64,000 bases of DNA from Dallia pectoralis (taxonomy: Eukaryota > Chordata > Actinopteri > Esociformes > Umbridae), in contig CM055756.1 in the NCBI GenBank assembly GCA_029465975.1, positions 3,264,601 to 3,328,600 on the forward strand, written 5' to 3'. Position numbers and translations under genes: made by a program. Positions 46,898-59,615 of this stretch are shown here, piece by piece. The notes below the pieces were generated by a model. That model had not been told where the DNA came from, made no database searches, and saw only the letters and a program-made list of their open reading frames with translations. Numbering within the stretch: the first letter of the stretch is position 1; each line of letters starts with the position of its first letter.

Positions 46898-48484
46898 CAG
46901 TTGGAAATCTACATACACCATAGCCATTTGAAAATTTCCTGACATTTAATTCTGGTATATATTCCCTGTCTTAGGTACGTTAGGATCATCACTTCGTTAA
47001 GGAATGTGAAATGCCAGAATTAAAGTAAAGATAGCATTTGAATGATTGTGTCACGAGTGGTGAGTAAGGGTACTGCACTGTCTGGTTTCGGGTGCACCCT
47101 TTCCTGGTTTATGTTGGTTACAGCTGTTGGGGATTTGTAATCACTGGGCTATAAAGGGGATGGCTAGTTGTCACTCGTTGCTGTTCATTATTTCTATGTC
47201 ACACAGTTATGTTGGTAGGTGAGTGTTTGTCTATGTGGATTTGTCGCTGTGTTAGTTTTGTAGTCGTCGCTTTGTGTAAGCACACTTTTGTTTCGCACAG
47301 TGTATAGTTTGTTCCACCGTTTGTCGTGTTTGTGTTATTTTAATAAATGGCACAAAACGAATACCCACGCTCTGCAATTGGCTTCAACCTGCACTACACC
47401 ACCCTGGTTCGTGACAGATTGCCTTAAAATTGTTCAACTTGGGTCACAGTTTTGGGTAACCTTCCATAGCCTTCTCACAATAAATTGAATGATGAATTTT
47501 GACCCATTCCTACTGAAACTGTTGTAACTGGTTTGTAGGCATTTTTGCTCCATTTGGAATACCCATTTGTGATCAAGTTTTACCTTCCCTTATGATGTTT
47601 TAAGATGCTCCGGCAAAATATCCACATACTTTCCCTCTTCATGATGCCATCTATTTTGTGAAATGCGCCAGTCCCTCCTGCAGCAAAGCACCCCCACAAC
47701 ATGATGCTGCTGTCCCTTGTGCTTCACGGTTGGATGGTGTTTTTCAACTTGCAAACCTCACCCCTTTTCCAAACATAAAGAAGATAATTATGGCCAAACA
47801 GTTACAATTTGTTTTGTCAGACCAGAAGAGTATTCGTCATAAAGTATGATATTTTTCCTAATGTAGTCTAGTACAGCATCTTCAAAAGGTCTTTTGCTGT
47901 TGTTCTGGGATTGATTTACACTTCTCACACCAAAGTATGTTCATCTCAAAATGACGTCTCCTTCATGAGCAGTTTGATGGCTGCGTGGTCCCGTGGTGTT
48001 TATACTTACGTACTATTGTTTGTACAGATAAGCATGGTACCTTCAGGCATTTGGAAATTGCTCCCAATGAAGAACTAGACTTGTGGAGGTCTACAATTCT
48101 TTTCCAGAGATCTTGGCTGATTTCTTTAGATTTTCAAGCAAAGCAAAGCATGTCAAGCAACGATGCCTTAAAATACATCCACATGTACACCTTCTTGTAC
48201 ACCTCCAGTTGACTTAAATGATATCATTCTAAAGCCATAACATCATCTTCCACAAAAAGATCCAAGCTGTTTAATTAACAGGACAGTCGACCTAGTGTTT
48301 GTGTAAACTTCTGATTCACTAGAATTGTGATCTAATGAATTCTAAGTAAAACCATCTGTCTCTACACGATTATAGGACAATTTTTCCTGATTTGCCAAAA
48401 CTATAATTTGTTATATTGAAAACTGTCGAGTGGTTGGTTTTAACGACTTCAACCTAACTGTATGTAAACATCCCACTCCAACTG
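46898..48484 (-). mobile_element. Tc1-like (Sleeping Beauty-type) transposon, decayed
   Basis: Ends CAGTTGGAAATCTACATACA at 46898 and, reverse complemented, CAGTTGGAGTGGGATGTTTA at 48484, each flanked by TA as expected for Tc1 insertions. Minus-strand remnants of the transposase are readable near 47640-47710 (MLWGCFAAG-like and DGIMKRES-like), full of stops. A solo LTR is nested at 47049-47416. Length without the LTR is about 1.2 kb. Confidence 0.7.
47049..47416 (+). mobile_element. Solo LTR nested in the Tc1 element
   Basis: A 368-bp sequence starting TGTCACGAGTGG and ending GGTTCGTGACA, with TG...CA termini and AATAAA at about 47342. It is flanked by a perfect 5-bp target duplication GATTG (47044-47048 and 47417-47421). 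No internal retroelement sequence remains, so it is a solo LTR. Confidence 0.75.
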
Positions 48485-50281
48485 TATACGCAACTTTGTG
48501 ATTTTGTGGCCTATTTCAAAATGCTCTCGAGAGGCCACCTGGTGGACAAGATCAGTAAAAGATCAGTCTTGCCATGGTTATGAAGTGAACTAAATATATG
48601 AATTATTTACTGATTGCATTTCCCAGACAAACAGACAAGTCCTCGAAAAGTATACGTAGGAAGTGGAGCTGGAATGTTCTGGAAAGAGCTGCAACCGTTG
48701 CAGAATTAAATAAAGACAGGTGGAACTAAATGGGCATCATTTGCAATCACTACACGCATATAATATATGTACTACATATATGTATATATAACGCTTATTG
48801 TTTTTCAGTTCTCGTTAAATATTGTTTGTAACCTTCTATATGTTGAAACAATTGTTCCCATAGTTCTCTGCTCGCTGGTGAAAGTCATGTCTTTTTGTTT
48901 TCCCTTTGGTTCCTGTCCATTTGGACTTAGGGGTTGTTTTGTATTTGCCTTGTTGGTCTCAGGCTTTAATCTATTGTCTGTACGTCGGAATTAAACCGAT
49001 CCCATCTAATTGATTCCAGCGTCAAATGGCCAGCAGGTGTCGCTGGTTACATTAGCTTTGTTGGTATGATGAGGGATAATAGTATTTGGAGAGGATCGTA
49101 CTGAATTAATGACCTTGAGGAATGATGCACACATCGTTCTGATCGTCGGATGCAAGCCTCCAGAACTAAGATCTCAACAGCTGAAATAAGACTCGCTGTC
49201 TGACTCATAAATCTGACTCCTGGGTAACTCCCCAGTAAATATTGATCTCTGGACTCAGTTCCACTCAACCGAAAAAATAAAGTATTTCATAAAAGATACC
49301 TTCCTGGTAGCAACTCCAACTGTCTTGTCTAACATATCACAGCGGATGTGAGTAGTCACTTATAATCCTATTGCATTTATAAGAATCGTGCAGGGTTGCC
49401 AACTCTCACGCATCAGGCGTGAGTCTCCCGCTTTAAGCATCAATCTCACGCTCTCACGCACAAGCAAGAAATGTCACGCCAAAATCTAAATTCTCCCCTT
49501 TCAATCCGCTAATTTTCTGTTAATGACAGACTAGACTAGACCACATCGTATTAACAGGAGAGGAGGTTAAAGCCCTCAGCCGTAACATATTCTGTCTACA
49601 ACGTTCTCATTGCAATATTCTCTGATTGTTGATTCGCTGAAAACCTTGAACCTGATACGTCACCGGATACGTCAGTTGCGTGTGAAAAGTTCAGAGAGAA
49701 TCATGGTTAGGAGCCCGACCCAACTGATGCGCGATTAAAAGTTTGCATGACAATTAAGGTAAGCAGATAATAAAATGGTGTGCCTTGTCACTACAGCCTT
49801 GCCTTTACAGACTCTGTGTGCGGAGAGTTAAACTTTAGTTGCAAACGTTGTCTGACGTGCGTTATGTGGGCTAGCTGATAGCTAAATAAAAATAGGCTCA
49901 TGGTAGAAATTACGTTTTGTTAGATGAGCTTGCTGAGCTATTTCAAAGATGGACATGGAGAGAAAAGTCAAGAGCTTAAGCTTGTCACATAATTTATTAT
50001 GTTCAGTTGGTTTTTCTTTTAGCAAAAATACATATGTTACCTTAGGCTACCCTATTCATTAAAATATGGACAGTGTGCCCTATACCTGATACCCCACCAC
50101 AACTCAACACGTCTTACCAATGTTAGCACAGGAACATCTAGGCATGTAATTAATGAAGATGTATACTGTGTTATGATTAGGCTAGCATGTCATTTTAAAG
50201 CTGAAGGTTTTAACAGCCTATTTTTTTAGATAGAGGAAAGAGTGGAGGAGAAGGAGGTGGAGGTGCAGGAGCAGAAGGAAG

Positions 50282-50576
50282 ATGCAAGCAAAGAGCATTC
50301 TATCCAGCAGAAAAGAAAAGTCAGGGGCCGCTGTGTACAACTCAAAATTTAGCAGTGCCTGGTGTAAAGAATGGCCTTTCATAAAACCAGGCACGACTAA
50401 ATTTCACTTTTGGTGTGAAGTCTGCCGGCATGGGTTAGAGTGCAGGCACCAGGGCAGATGTGCAGCGGCGTATCACCAGGGAGAGCCACATCAAAAAACA
50501 AAAAGTTATTGACAGCACCAAAATAATTGATAGATTTGTTTATTCGAAGGCTGAAGAAATGAATCTGGTCACTCAG
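50282..50576 (+). pseudogene. Transposase N-terminal fragment with BED-like finger
   Basis: The frame starting MQAKSILSSRK contains FHFWCEVCRHGLECRHQG and a spaced AYHQGEPHQK, a pattern of two Cys and two His as in BED-type fingers. A frameshift in an A-rich run near 50491-50503 moves the frame to one reading VIDSTKIIDRF and EEMNLVTQ. That frame ends at a GT donor near 50577; the next coding piece starts after TTTTACAG at 50662. Broken and incomplete. Confidence 0.45.
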
Positions 50577-50661
50577 GTGATAATTTGAATGCAATCTCTT
50601 AATGCGTGTGCTTTATTTATGCATATTCTACTACACATGTAAACTCATAATTGTTTTACAG

Positions 50662-50814
50662 GCTAGAAGGGCAGAGGTCAAAGTGGCAGTGACCCTGGTC
50701 AGCCACAACATCCCATTAGCCTTCAAAGATCACCTCAGCACGATTTTCAAAGAATGCTTTCCCGATTCTAAAAATGCCAAGAAATATGGTTCTGCAAGAA
50801 CAAAAACATCAGCC
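50662..50814 (+). pseudogene. Transposase fragment, second exon
   Basis: After the acceptor TGTTTTACAG the sequence reads ARRAEVKVAVTLVSHNIP, FKDHLSTIFKECFPDSK and YGSARTKTSA. This resembles the segment preceding the RNase-H-like core of fish hAT transposases. Similarity then ends in AT-rich sequence, so the rest of the enzyme is deleted. Confidence 0.45.
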
Positions 50815-51419
50815 ATCATTCTATTATTATTTTTGCCTAAATCAGGGTTTATACACAGTAAACAAAGACTGAAATATTTTTTTAAATAGGGTTAGGTTCA
50901 CCAAACATTTCCTCTGCACGCTCATCCGCGCGTTCTAGAATTTTACATTTTTCTAGAGTCTCACTCCAGCCGGAGTCCCAAAGTTGGCAACCCTGTAAGA
51001 ATACGGGTGTCAACCCTGATGTCCTGGCTAAATGTACAATCTGGCCCTCATTATCCCCAGCTTCCAATTAGCTTACACTTCTCCGCACCAGGTATTTGCT
51101 GTATTTAAGAATGATTTTGCAGTAGACTTGTGTTATCAGGATAAAAATTCAAGTCTGTTTAATTTTCTAGAAATGCCAACAGGGGGAGCCATGCTCCCAC
51201 GTTGGTGACAAACATCAGCTACCACCACAAGCATTATTTCAACTTATCAACGTGACTGCTTGGAGAAACTGCACAGGAAACTGCAGATTTAGATTCACAA
51301 CCTGTAAACACTCTTTATGTATCCACTTGTATATATCTTTATATAAATCACGTTTACTTGATTTTCTTTTTTTTGATTGTTTTCAAGAATGTTAGTTGCA
51401 GTTTTGAGTTATTTGCAGT

Positions 51420-52390
51420 CCTCAGGTAATATTCCTGTTGTATTAGCGTGTCACTACGTCCATTACATTTAAGTACGTCATATGGACACCAGAGAACTAA
51501 CATCCTCAGGTAAAATTCCTGTTGTATTAGCGTGTCACTACGTCCATTACATTTAAGTACGTCATATGGACACCAGAGAACTAACATCCTCAGGTAATAT
51601 TCCTGTTGTATTAGCGTGTCACTACGTCCATTACATTTAAGTACGTCATATGGACACCAGAGAACTAACATCCTCAGGTAAAATTCCTGTTGTATTAGCG
51701 TGTCACTACGTCCATTACATTTAAGTACGTCATATGGACACCAGAGAACTAACATCCTCAGGTAAAATTCCTGTTGTATTAGCGTGTCACTACGTGCATT
51801 ACATTTAAGTACGTCATATGGACACCAGAGAACTAACATCCTCAGGTAATATTCCTGTTGTATTAGCGTGTCACTACGTGCATTACATTTAAGTACGTCA
51901 TATGGACACCAGAGAACTAACATCCTCAGGTAAAATTCCTGTTGTATTAGCGTGTCACTACGTGCATTACATTTAAGTACGTCATATGGACACCAGGGAA
52001 CTAACATCCTCAGGTAAAATTCCTGTTGTATTAGCGTGTCACTACGTGCATTACATTTAAGTACGTCATATGGACACCAGAGAACTAACATCCTCAGGTA
52101 ATATTCCTGTTGTATTCGCGTGTCACTACGTCTATTACGTTTAAGTACGTCATATGGACACCAGAGAACTAACATCCTCAGGTAATATTCCTGTTGTATT
52201 CGCGTGTCACTACGTCTATTACGTTTAAGTACGTCATATGGACACCAGAGAACATAAATCCTCAGTAATATTCCTGTTGTATTAGCGTGTCACTACGTGC
52301 ATTACATTTAAGTACGTCATATGGACACCAGAGAACTAACATCCTCAGGTAAAATTCCTGTTGTATTAGCATGTCACTACGTCCATTGTT
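51420..52390. repeat. 84-bp satellite, about 11.5 copies
   Basis: Units start CCTCAGGTAATATTCCTG at 51420 and recur every 84 bp (next at 51504), containing GTGTCACTACGTCCATTAC and TACGTCATATGGACACC. Copies differ at few sites: TAATA or TAAAA, CGTCC or CGTGC or CGTCT. One 2-bp slippage near 52262 breaks the period. Confidence 0.94.
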
Positions 52391-54044
52391 TACTGTAATA
52401 CCCCAAACTTATCATAGTTAGCGACCAATAATGTTTGTTGTTGTTCACGGTTGCCTTGCATAGTTAATCATTGCCAAAATGTACCTATTTGCTACGATGA
52501 ATGATTATGCTAATTGTAAATGCTTGTGTACTGTGTGATTTCCTACAAAACATTTCTGTACGTTCCACTCCTTATCCTGCTAAAAACTTTAGTTTCATCA
52601 GACCAAAAATCCTTTTCAACATGGCAACTTAACTGAGTGTTTTAAGTCTTAATTCAAATGCGTATACATTTGAGGAACTGACTAACCCTTAGAAATGTCC
52701 CAGATTTCTACAGAAAAACAAGTATTTTGTTCTTTAAGACGACATAAAATTAGTCAGGAAATACAGTGCCGACATTGTTAATGTTGTGAATGACTATAGT
52801 AGCTGTAAACGTCTGAGTTTTAATGAAATATCAACATATGTGTACAGAGCCCCATTATCTGCAACCATCTCTCATGTATTCCAATGGCCCATTGTGTTTG
52901 CTAATCCAAGTTTATCATTTTAAAAGTCTAATTAATCATTAAAGTTCCTTTTGCGATTATGTTGTCACTGCTGAAGTCTGTTGTGCTAATAAAAAAAAGT
53001 TATAAAACCGGCCTTTTTTGACAAGAAATTTGGTGTTTGATTACAACCATAAAATGGCATGAAAACCAGGACCGGTTCTATGCATAAGCAACATAAGTGG
53101 GACTCCAAACACAATGTGACAGGGGGCACCCATTCAGATTTTGCTTGGGGCACCCAGAAACGCTAGCGCCGGCACTAGATATTAGCGAAAAACATAGACT
53201 CTGTGTGGAGAGCTGTTATAAAATACCTCCCAGTAGTTTCAAACTCCCCCCAAAAACATTCCCTCTGACTCCCAAAGTGAAATACCTAACGGTCTTCGGC
53301 GGTTATCAACCTGTTATTGGCTGCCATGCTTTCTGCTCTATATGATCCTCTTAAAAGCAATAAAGCCCGTATGCTGTCAACACTCTAAGATGGGTTGAGA
53401 GAGTTTCATTCAGAGGTGGCAAGCAATATACCGCCAGTTATGATAGTTGGTCATGAGAATCTGACCCTGATTTCCAGGTATTAAGAGAGAGGCTAAAGGT
53501 ACCAAGGGGTCCGACTATTCTGGGCCATGGGAAAGAAGACCAATCTATAAAAGGTCAAAAAAGTTAAATGAGGTGCAGCAGGCCCAGTCTGTATTTCCTC
53601 CTGTAACTCTATCTGTGTTCTGACCAGCAGCACTGTATCACGCATGTTCCTGATCCTCCTAAAGACCACCAATGTAGTGGGAAACGAGAGGTCAAAGGTC
53701 ATAGTGTCTTATTGACCATTTGGGAAAACGGGCTCTGCACATCCGGACACCAGTAAACTTTAGTGAAGGCCATGTTCCCCTTTGATGGTGACCTCAATGT
53801 AGCCTCCTAGCAGTAACTATGAGGCTAATGGAATGCTAATCCCTCAGTGAGCGGTGAAACCAGCAGACGGTATTGATTTTACATGCCAATCAGCACCGCG
53901 AAGACTGTGGCTCGGTCTTATAGGAAAGTGCTGCATAATCACACCTTATTTTAATAGACTTCAATAATGTGTGTTTACTGAAGGGGTTTGGAGCATTTGA
54001 TGTTTAGTTAGAGCTAATGTTTAAGGACAGGTTGATGGCAAACA
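52391..54044. other. Intergenic, nothing recognised
   Basis: A patch at 53065-53175 with GGGGGCACCC and GGGGCACCC phrases looks like a fragment of a dispersed repeat, but no ends are visible. The frame at 53493-53702 (minus) has no family match that I know. Confidence 0.4.
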
Positions 54045-54600
54045 TAGTGCATATGTAATGGCCGTAAACCTAACCCCAACCATATGTAATGGCTGTAAAC
54101 CTAACCCCAACCATATGTAATGGCCGTAAACCTAACCCTAAACCCCAACCATATGTAATGGCTGTAAACCTAACCCCAACCATATGTAATGGCCGTAAAC
54201 CTAACCCTAACCCCAACCATATGTAATGGCCGTAAACCTAACCCTAAACCCCAACCATATGTAATGGCCGTAAACCTAACCCAAACCATATGTTATGTCC
54301 GTAAACCTAACCCTAACCCCAACCATATGTAATGGCCGTAAACCTAACCCCAACCATATGTTATGTCCGTAAACCTAACCCTAAACCCCAACCATATGTT
54401 ATGTCCGTAAACCTAACCCCAACCATATGTAATGGCCGTAAACCTAACCCTAACCCCAACCATATGTAATGGCCGTAAACCTAACCCTAAACCAAACCAT
54501 ATGTAATGGCCGTAAACCTAATCCTAAACCAAACCATATGTTATGGCCGTAAACCTAACCCTAAACCAAACCATATGTAATGGCCGCAAACCTAAACCTG
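54045..54600. repeat. Minisatellite with CCCTAA motifs
   Basis: About 15 units of AACCATATGTAATGGCCGTA followed by AACCTAACCC[TAACCCC]. The variable end of each unit carries one or two telomere-like CCTAACCC phrases. Confidence 0.9.
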
Positions 54601-55010
54601 ACCTTAAAACTAAACCTACCCCTAAAAGCACATACATCTGGATGCACCCTTGAAATGATAGAGATTTTCTGGTTGCAGTATAGCAACAATTTATTGCAAC
54701 AGTGTTCCGCTATTTCATAAGTGCATACATGCATATCAAATGTGTGATCTGTGTAAGACTATATATGGTAATGCACATTAGGATTAAATAATCAATTAGA
54801 ATGATTAGATGCCAGCAGGTATTATGAATCAATTAATTGACGTCACGGATTTGTGAAACAATATGATCACATAGATGTATTTCACATTGTAAAATTGATG
54901 TTGTGAAATCTATATGTCGTCCAAAAATTTGATACCAGAATTACACATGATGTAAAGCCAGCGAAACTTGTGGTGAAGCCAGCGAAACGTTTGGACGTTG
55001 GTGACATTTG

Positions 55011-55782
55011 TTGTTCTGGTACCTCTGGTTCTCTACCCCTCCTGCCACTAGTAAGTGTCTGTAATAAATACAACCAAATCATGTTCTGGTACCTCTGGTT
55101 CTGTACCCCTCCTGCCGCTAGTAAGTGTCTGTAATAAATACAACGAAATCATTTTCTGGTACCTCTGGATCTCTACCCCTCCTGCCACTAGTAAGTGTCT
55201 GTAATAAATACAACCAAATCATGTTCTGGTACCTCTGGTTCTCTACCCCTCCTGCCACTAGTAAGTGTCTGTAATAAATACAACCAAATCATGTTCTGGT
55301 ACCTATGGTTCTCTACCCTTCCTCCCACTAGTAAGTGTCTGTAATAAATACAACCAAAGCATGTTCTGGTACCTCTGGTTCTCTACCCCTTATGCCACTA
55401 GTAAGTGTCTGTAAAAATACAACCAAATCATGTTCTGGTACCTATGGTTCTCTACCCTTCCTGTCACTAGTAAGTGTCTGTAATAAATACAACCAAATCA
55501 TGTTCTGGTACCTCTGGTTCTCTACCCCTCCTCCCACTAGTAAGTGTCTGTAATAAATACAACCAAATCATGTTCTGGTACCTCTGGTTCTCTACCCCTC
55601 CTCCCACTAGTAAGTGTCTGTAATAAATACAACCAAATCATGTTCTGGTACCTATGGTTCTCTACCCCTCCTCCCACTAGTAAGTGTCTGTATTAGATAC
55701 AACTAAATAATGTTCTGGTACCTATGGTTCTCTACCCCTCCTCCCACTAGTAAATGTCTGTATTAGATACAACAAAATAATG
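55011..55782. repeat. 70-bp satellite, 11 copies
   Basis: Units begin TTCTGGTACCTCTGGTTCTC at 55014 and recur every 70 bp, each with CACTAGTAAGTGTCTGTAAT. The last two units (TATTAGATACAAC) are more diverged. Confidence 0.94.
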
Positions 55783-57839
55783 TTCTGGTCTCAACAATGC
55801 AATACTAACATCAGAAGACTTTTGAGCCTTTTAAGTCTGTTTGTGGCATTTACAAAGCAGTTAGCTTGCACCAATAATTTGCCAAACCCTCACCTCTCCC
55901 TGTTGTTCCTTTCTGACTGTGTTTGACATGGACTATTCTATTTTATAAGACTCGTTGCACTTAAACATGCATTTAATAATTATTAAACTAAACTATCACC
56001 CAGAACAGCCAGAAGAGGACTGGCCACCCCTCAGAGCCTGGTTCCCCTCTAGGTTTCTTCATAAATTCAACATTTCATGGATTTTTTAAAGACCACATCC
56101 ATTTTTTTCTGTTCGTTCAAAACAAAATGATACATTTAGCTAATTTCAGCAATGTGTGCTAAGTTTTAAAATACAGTTTGGCAATGCTACAGCTGGGTAA
56201 CTGATCTCAAATCTGTTCAGCGTAGGATTTAAACCAGAAACACAGGATCAAAATAGATTACTATGCAGAATTATGCTGCATGGACGTTTCAGCTTGCTTA
56301 GTACAATGTAACACTAGTTGAATTGGGTTAAAATATGGTCCTCACAGCATTCAGATGTTTAGGCCTGACACTGAACTTAAATATTTTTTATGAGAAAAAT
56401 CATTTTGGCGCTAGGTAATAATGGAAATCTTAAGATTATCAGGATCAACATATTCTATGAGACCTTCATTTTACGGCTCTCAGAGTTCATTTTTAAAGTG
56501 GTGTTTACTGGAAAACTAACTGAATAATTCATGTGTCCTCATATTTCCTTGCATCTGTTTTTTCCAGCCATGATTTCATTTTGCATTTTAAGCCACTCTT
56601 AAGACAGCAGGGCTATGGAACTCCAGTCATGGATGGGCAAATCTTTTTTTTTAAATAAAATGAAAAAATACAGGCATTGATGCTCGGTATCAGACAATAT
56701 ATGTTGAGACGGTGTTTGTTGAATAGACCGATGTTGGGCAGAGGATCATAAACCCTAGAACTAAGTTGTAATGCTACTCATGAATTAGTGTTAGAGTAAT
56801 GTGTGCTTTCTTGCGTTTCATGACTTTCATTTTGGCTATATAACTTTAATTAACCAAAATGGAAAGTCTGTGTTTTGGCAATTGCCATTAAAGTTATTAA
56901 TATGATACAAATCTGCTGAAATATTCTGTGTGTATTTACCACTATAAAGGTTATATTCGGCACAATTAGAGTCAAATTGCCAAATTGAGTTAATTTGATG
57001 AAGTGACATGGAATTTATTAATTTCTTTCAATGTATAAAGAAGTTGTTTCTATAAATTAATTTGTCTGCCTCTTGTGAATCACTTTCATAACTGCTATTC
57101 AATTCAATTTATTGACTTAGTTAACATGAACAAATCTGCTTCTGTGAAAGTTGAACAGCTTATTCAGATAAAAGGTTCAGACTGAAGAAACTGTACGTAG
57201 TGATGAAGGAAAATTATCGATGCAGCTTTACACAATGAACAAATACTTAAAACGCAGTGTTTGTGCAATAAGATCATAAAACTATAGTGCATCTAATGTA
57301 ATATCTGGTACTTGAAAGGTGTTTGAATGTGAAACCAATTTAATTGTTTTATACACAGAAATTGCATTTCAGCGACAACTACATTCAAAACAGCTACAAG
57401 AAAACACTCAGCAAACAATAATCACATGACCAGCAACATTGAACCAGGCCCAGGGGAACCAGAGGAGACACATATAAACACACACACATATAGCTGTGCA
57501 CTGTAACCTTATGTGAGGGACATGTGATGTTCTGCGGCCGTTCTGAGGGACTCTGGAACCTGGTTAAGACATGGCGGCTGTCACGTACATGAACAGTCAT
57601 GAGAAAAGGTTTGTGGTTGGATCTTCTACCAGGACATCATAACATAATCCAAAGTGTTTCTCCAGATTCACAAAATACTGTGCACCAAATGAATAATTAG
57701 CTTTTGCAATAACCATCTCCGTCATCTGGCCATAACCCCGCTTAAAACCTGTGTGGTTAGCTGAGAGTAGAGTCCAAAAGCAAGAACCAAGGACTCTGGA
57801 GAGATTCTGCATAGATGAATGGTCCCAGATCCTGTGTGT
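55783..57839. other. AT-rich intergenic, nothing recognised
   Basis: No gene, RNA or mobile element with visible ends. Confidence 0.45.
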
Positions 57840-57943
57840 TCACCTACCTGGGTTCCCCTACCTGGGTTCTCCTACCTGGGTTCCCCTACCTGGGTTCTCC
57901 TACCTGGGTTCTTCTACCTGGATTCTCCTACCTGGGTTGCACA
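57840..57943. repeat. 14-bp minisatellite CCTGGGTTCTCCTA
   Basis: Seven to eight units alternating CCTGGGTTCCCCTA and CCTGGGTTCTCCTA. Confidence 0.9.
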
Positions 57944-58196
57944 ATCTCCTGAATGCAGGGGTGCGAATATTCGTCACACATGCATTTATGTCCATATTTT
58001 ACAGATATTTTAGTAAATAAATTTAGTAGATATTTTTAGTAGATATTTTCTTAAAGTACATGTACTCAAACAGTGTTGTAAAGATTAACCCACACTTCCT
58101 TTCTATAGATTTGGCAGAATCACACTTTAAACACTTTAGACTTGTTCATCAGATGCAGGGATGCCTACTTAGCTGTTTGGCTAGATGTGGCAGATA

Positions 58197-59246
58197 CAAT
58201 CAAACAGACCCGAGATGTAAACAGACCTGAGATGCAAACAGACCCGAGATGCAAACAGACCCGAGATGCAAACAGACCAGAGATGCAACCAGACCAGAGA
58301 TGTAAACAGACCAGAGATGCAAACAGACCAGAGATGCAAACAGACCAGAGATGCAACCAGACCAGAGATGTAAACAGACCAGAGATGTAAACAGACCAGA
58401 GATGCAAACAGACCCGAGGTGTAAACAGACCAGAGATGTAAAAAGACCAGAGATGTAAACAGACCAGAGATGTAAACAGACCAGAGATGTAAACAGACCA
58501 GAGATGTAAACAGACCAGAGATGCAAACAGACCCGAGATGCAAACAGACCAGAGATGTAAACAGACCAGAGATGCAAACAGACCAGAGGTGTAAACAGAC
58601 CAGAGGTGTAAACAGACCCGAGATGCAAACAGACCCGAGATGCAAACAGACCAGAGATGCAACCAGACCAGAGATGTAAACAGACCAGAGATGCAAACAG
58701 ACCAGAGATGCAAACAGACCAGAGATGCAACCAGACCAGAGATGTAAACAAACCAGAGATGTAAACAGACCAGAGATGCAAACAGACCCGAGGTGTAAAC
58801 AGACCAGAGATGTAAACAGACCAGAGATGTAAACAGACCAGAGATGTAAACAGACCAGAGATGCAAACAGACCCGAGATGCAAACAGACCAGAGATGTAA
58901 ACAGACCAGAGATGTAAACAGACCAGAGATGCAAACAGACCAGAGGTGTAAACAGACCAGAGGTGTAAACAGACCCGAGATGCAAACAGACCCGAGATGT
59001 AAACAGACCAGAGGTGTAAACAGACCAGAGGTGTAAACAGACCCGAGATGCAAACAGACCCGAGATGTAAACAGACCAGAGGTGTAAACAGACCAGAGGT
59101 GTAAACAGACCAGAGGTGTAAACAGACCAGAGATGTAAACAGACCAGAGATGTAAACAGACCAGAGATGTAAACAGACCAGAGATGCAAACAGACCAGAG
59201 GTGTAAACAGACCAGAGATGTAAACAGACCCGAGATGCAAACAGAC
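58197..59246. repeat. 17-bp satellite, left block
   Basis: About 60 units of AGAGATGTAAACAGACC with GC/GT (ATGCAAAC or ATGTAAAC), CAG/CCG and AGATG/AGGTG variants. The sequence has no stops in any of the three minus-strand frames for about 1 kb, giving overlapping false ORFs. Confidence 0.94.
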
Positions 59247-59615
59247 ATCTCATCTTCAACCGCTTATCCGGGGTCGGGTCGCGGGGGTAGCCGCTCTAGC
59301 AGGGGACCCCAAACTTCCCTTTCCCGGGCAACATTAGCCAGCTCTGACTGGGGAATCCCGAGGCGTTCCCAGGCCAGTGTGGAGATATAATCTCTCCACC
59401 TAGTCCTGGGTCTTCCCAGAGGTCTCCTCCCAGCTGGACGTGCCTGGAACACCTCTAGGGAGGCGCCCAGGTGGCATTCGTACAAGATGCCCGAACCACC
59501 TCAACTGGCTCCTTTCTACGCGAGTTCCTCTCGTATGACTGAGCTTCCCACTCTATCCCTAAGGGAGAGGCCAGCCACCTTTCTGAGAAAACCCATTTCG
59601 GCCGCTTGTACCCGC
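59247..59615 (-). mobile_element. Non-LTR retrotransposon 3' end inside the 17-bp satellite
   Basis: About 370 bp with a minus-strand reading frame (RPAGRRPLGRPRTRWRDY, ISTLAWERLGIP, EREVWGPLLERLPPRP) typical of the C-terminus of fish LINE reverse transcriptases, followed by a short 3' UTR ending near 59247. The rest of the element is absent, as expected for 5' truncation. The satellite resumes on both sides. Confidence 0.65.

Larger units (their letters stand above)
49391..50995 (+). mobile_element. hAT-like DNA transposon, internally deleted
   Basis: Inverted ends CAGGGTTGCCAACT (49391) and, as reverse complement, the same sequence ending at 50995. The direct repeat TAAGAAT occurs at both flanks but is imperfectly placed for an 8-bp hAT duplication. 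Inside are two coding fragments on the plus strand resembling hAT/BED-finger transposases: 50282-50512 (WPFIKPG, then a C..C and HQG...H....H finger-like pattern) and 50662-50814 (VAVTLVSHNIPLAFKDHLS...CFPDSKNAK). The catalytic core is absent, so the copy is dead. Confidence 0.6.

Noticed and set aside
51420..52390. Tandem 28-residue repeat protein
   Set aside because: There is no signal peptide, domain or splice context. The unit is nearly identical at DNA level including silent positions, and the frame breaks at one end.
53493..53702. 69-codon minus-strand ORF as an exon
   Set aside because: No recognisable family, no convincing splice sites, and a length expected by chance.
54045..54600. 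True telomere or interstitial telomeric array
   Set aside because: CCCTAA phrases are isolated within a larger unit and never form a pure tandem array.
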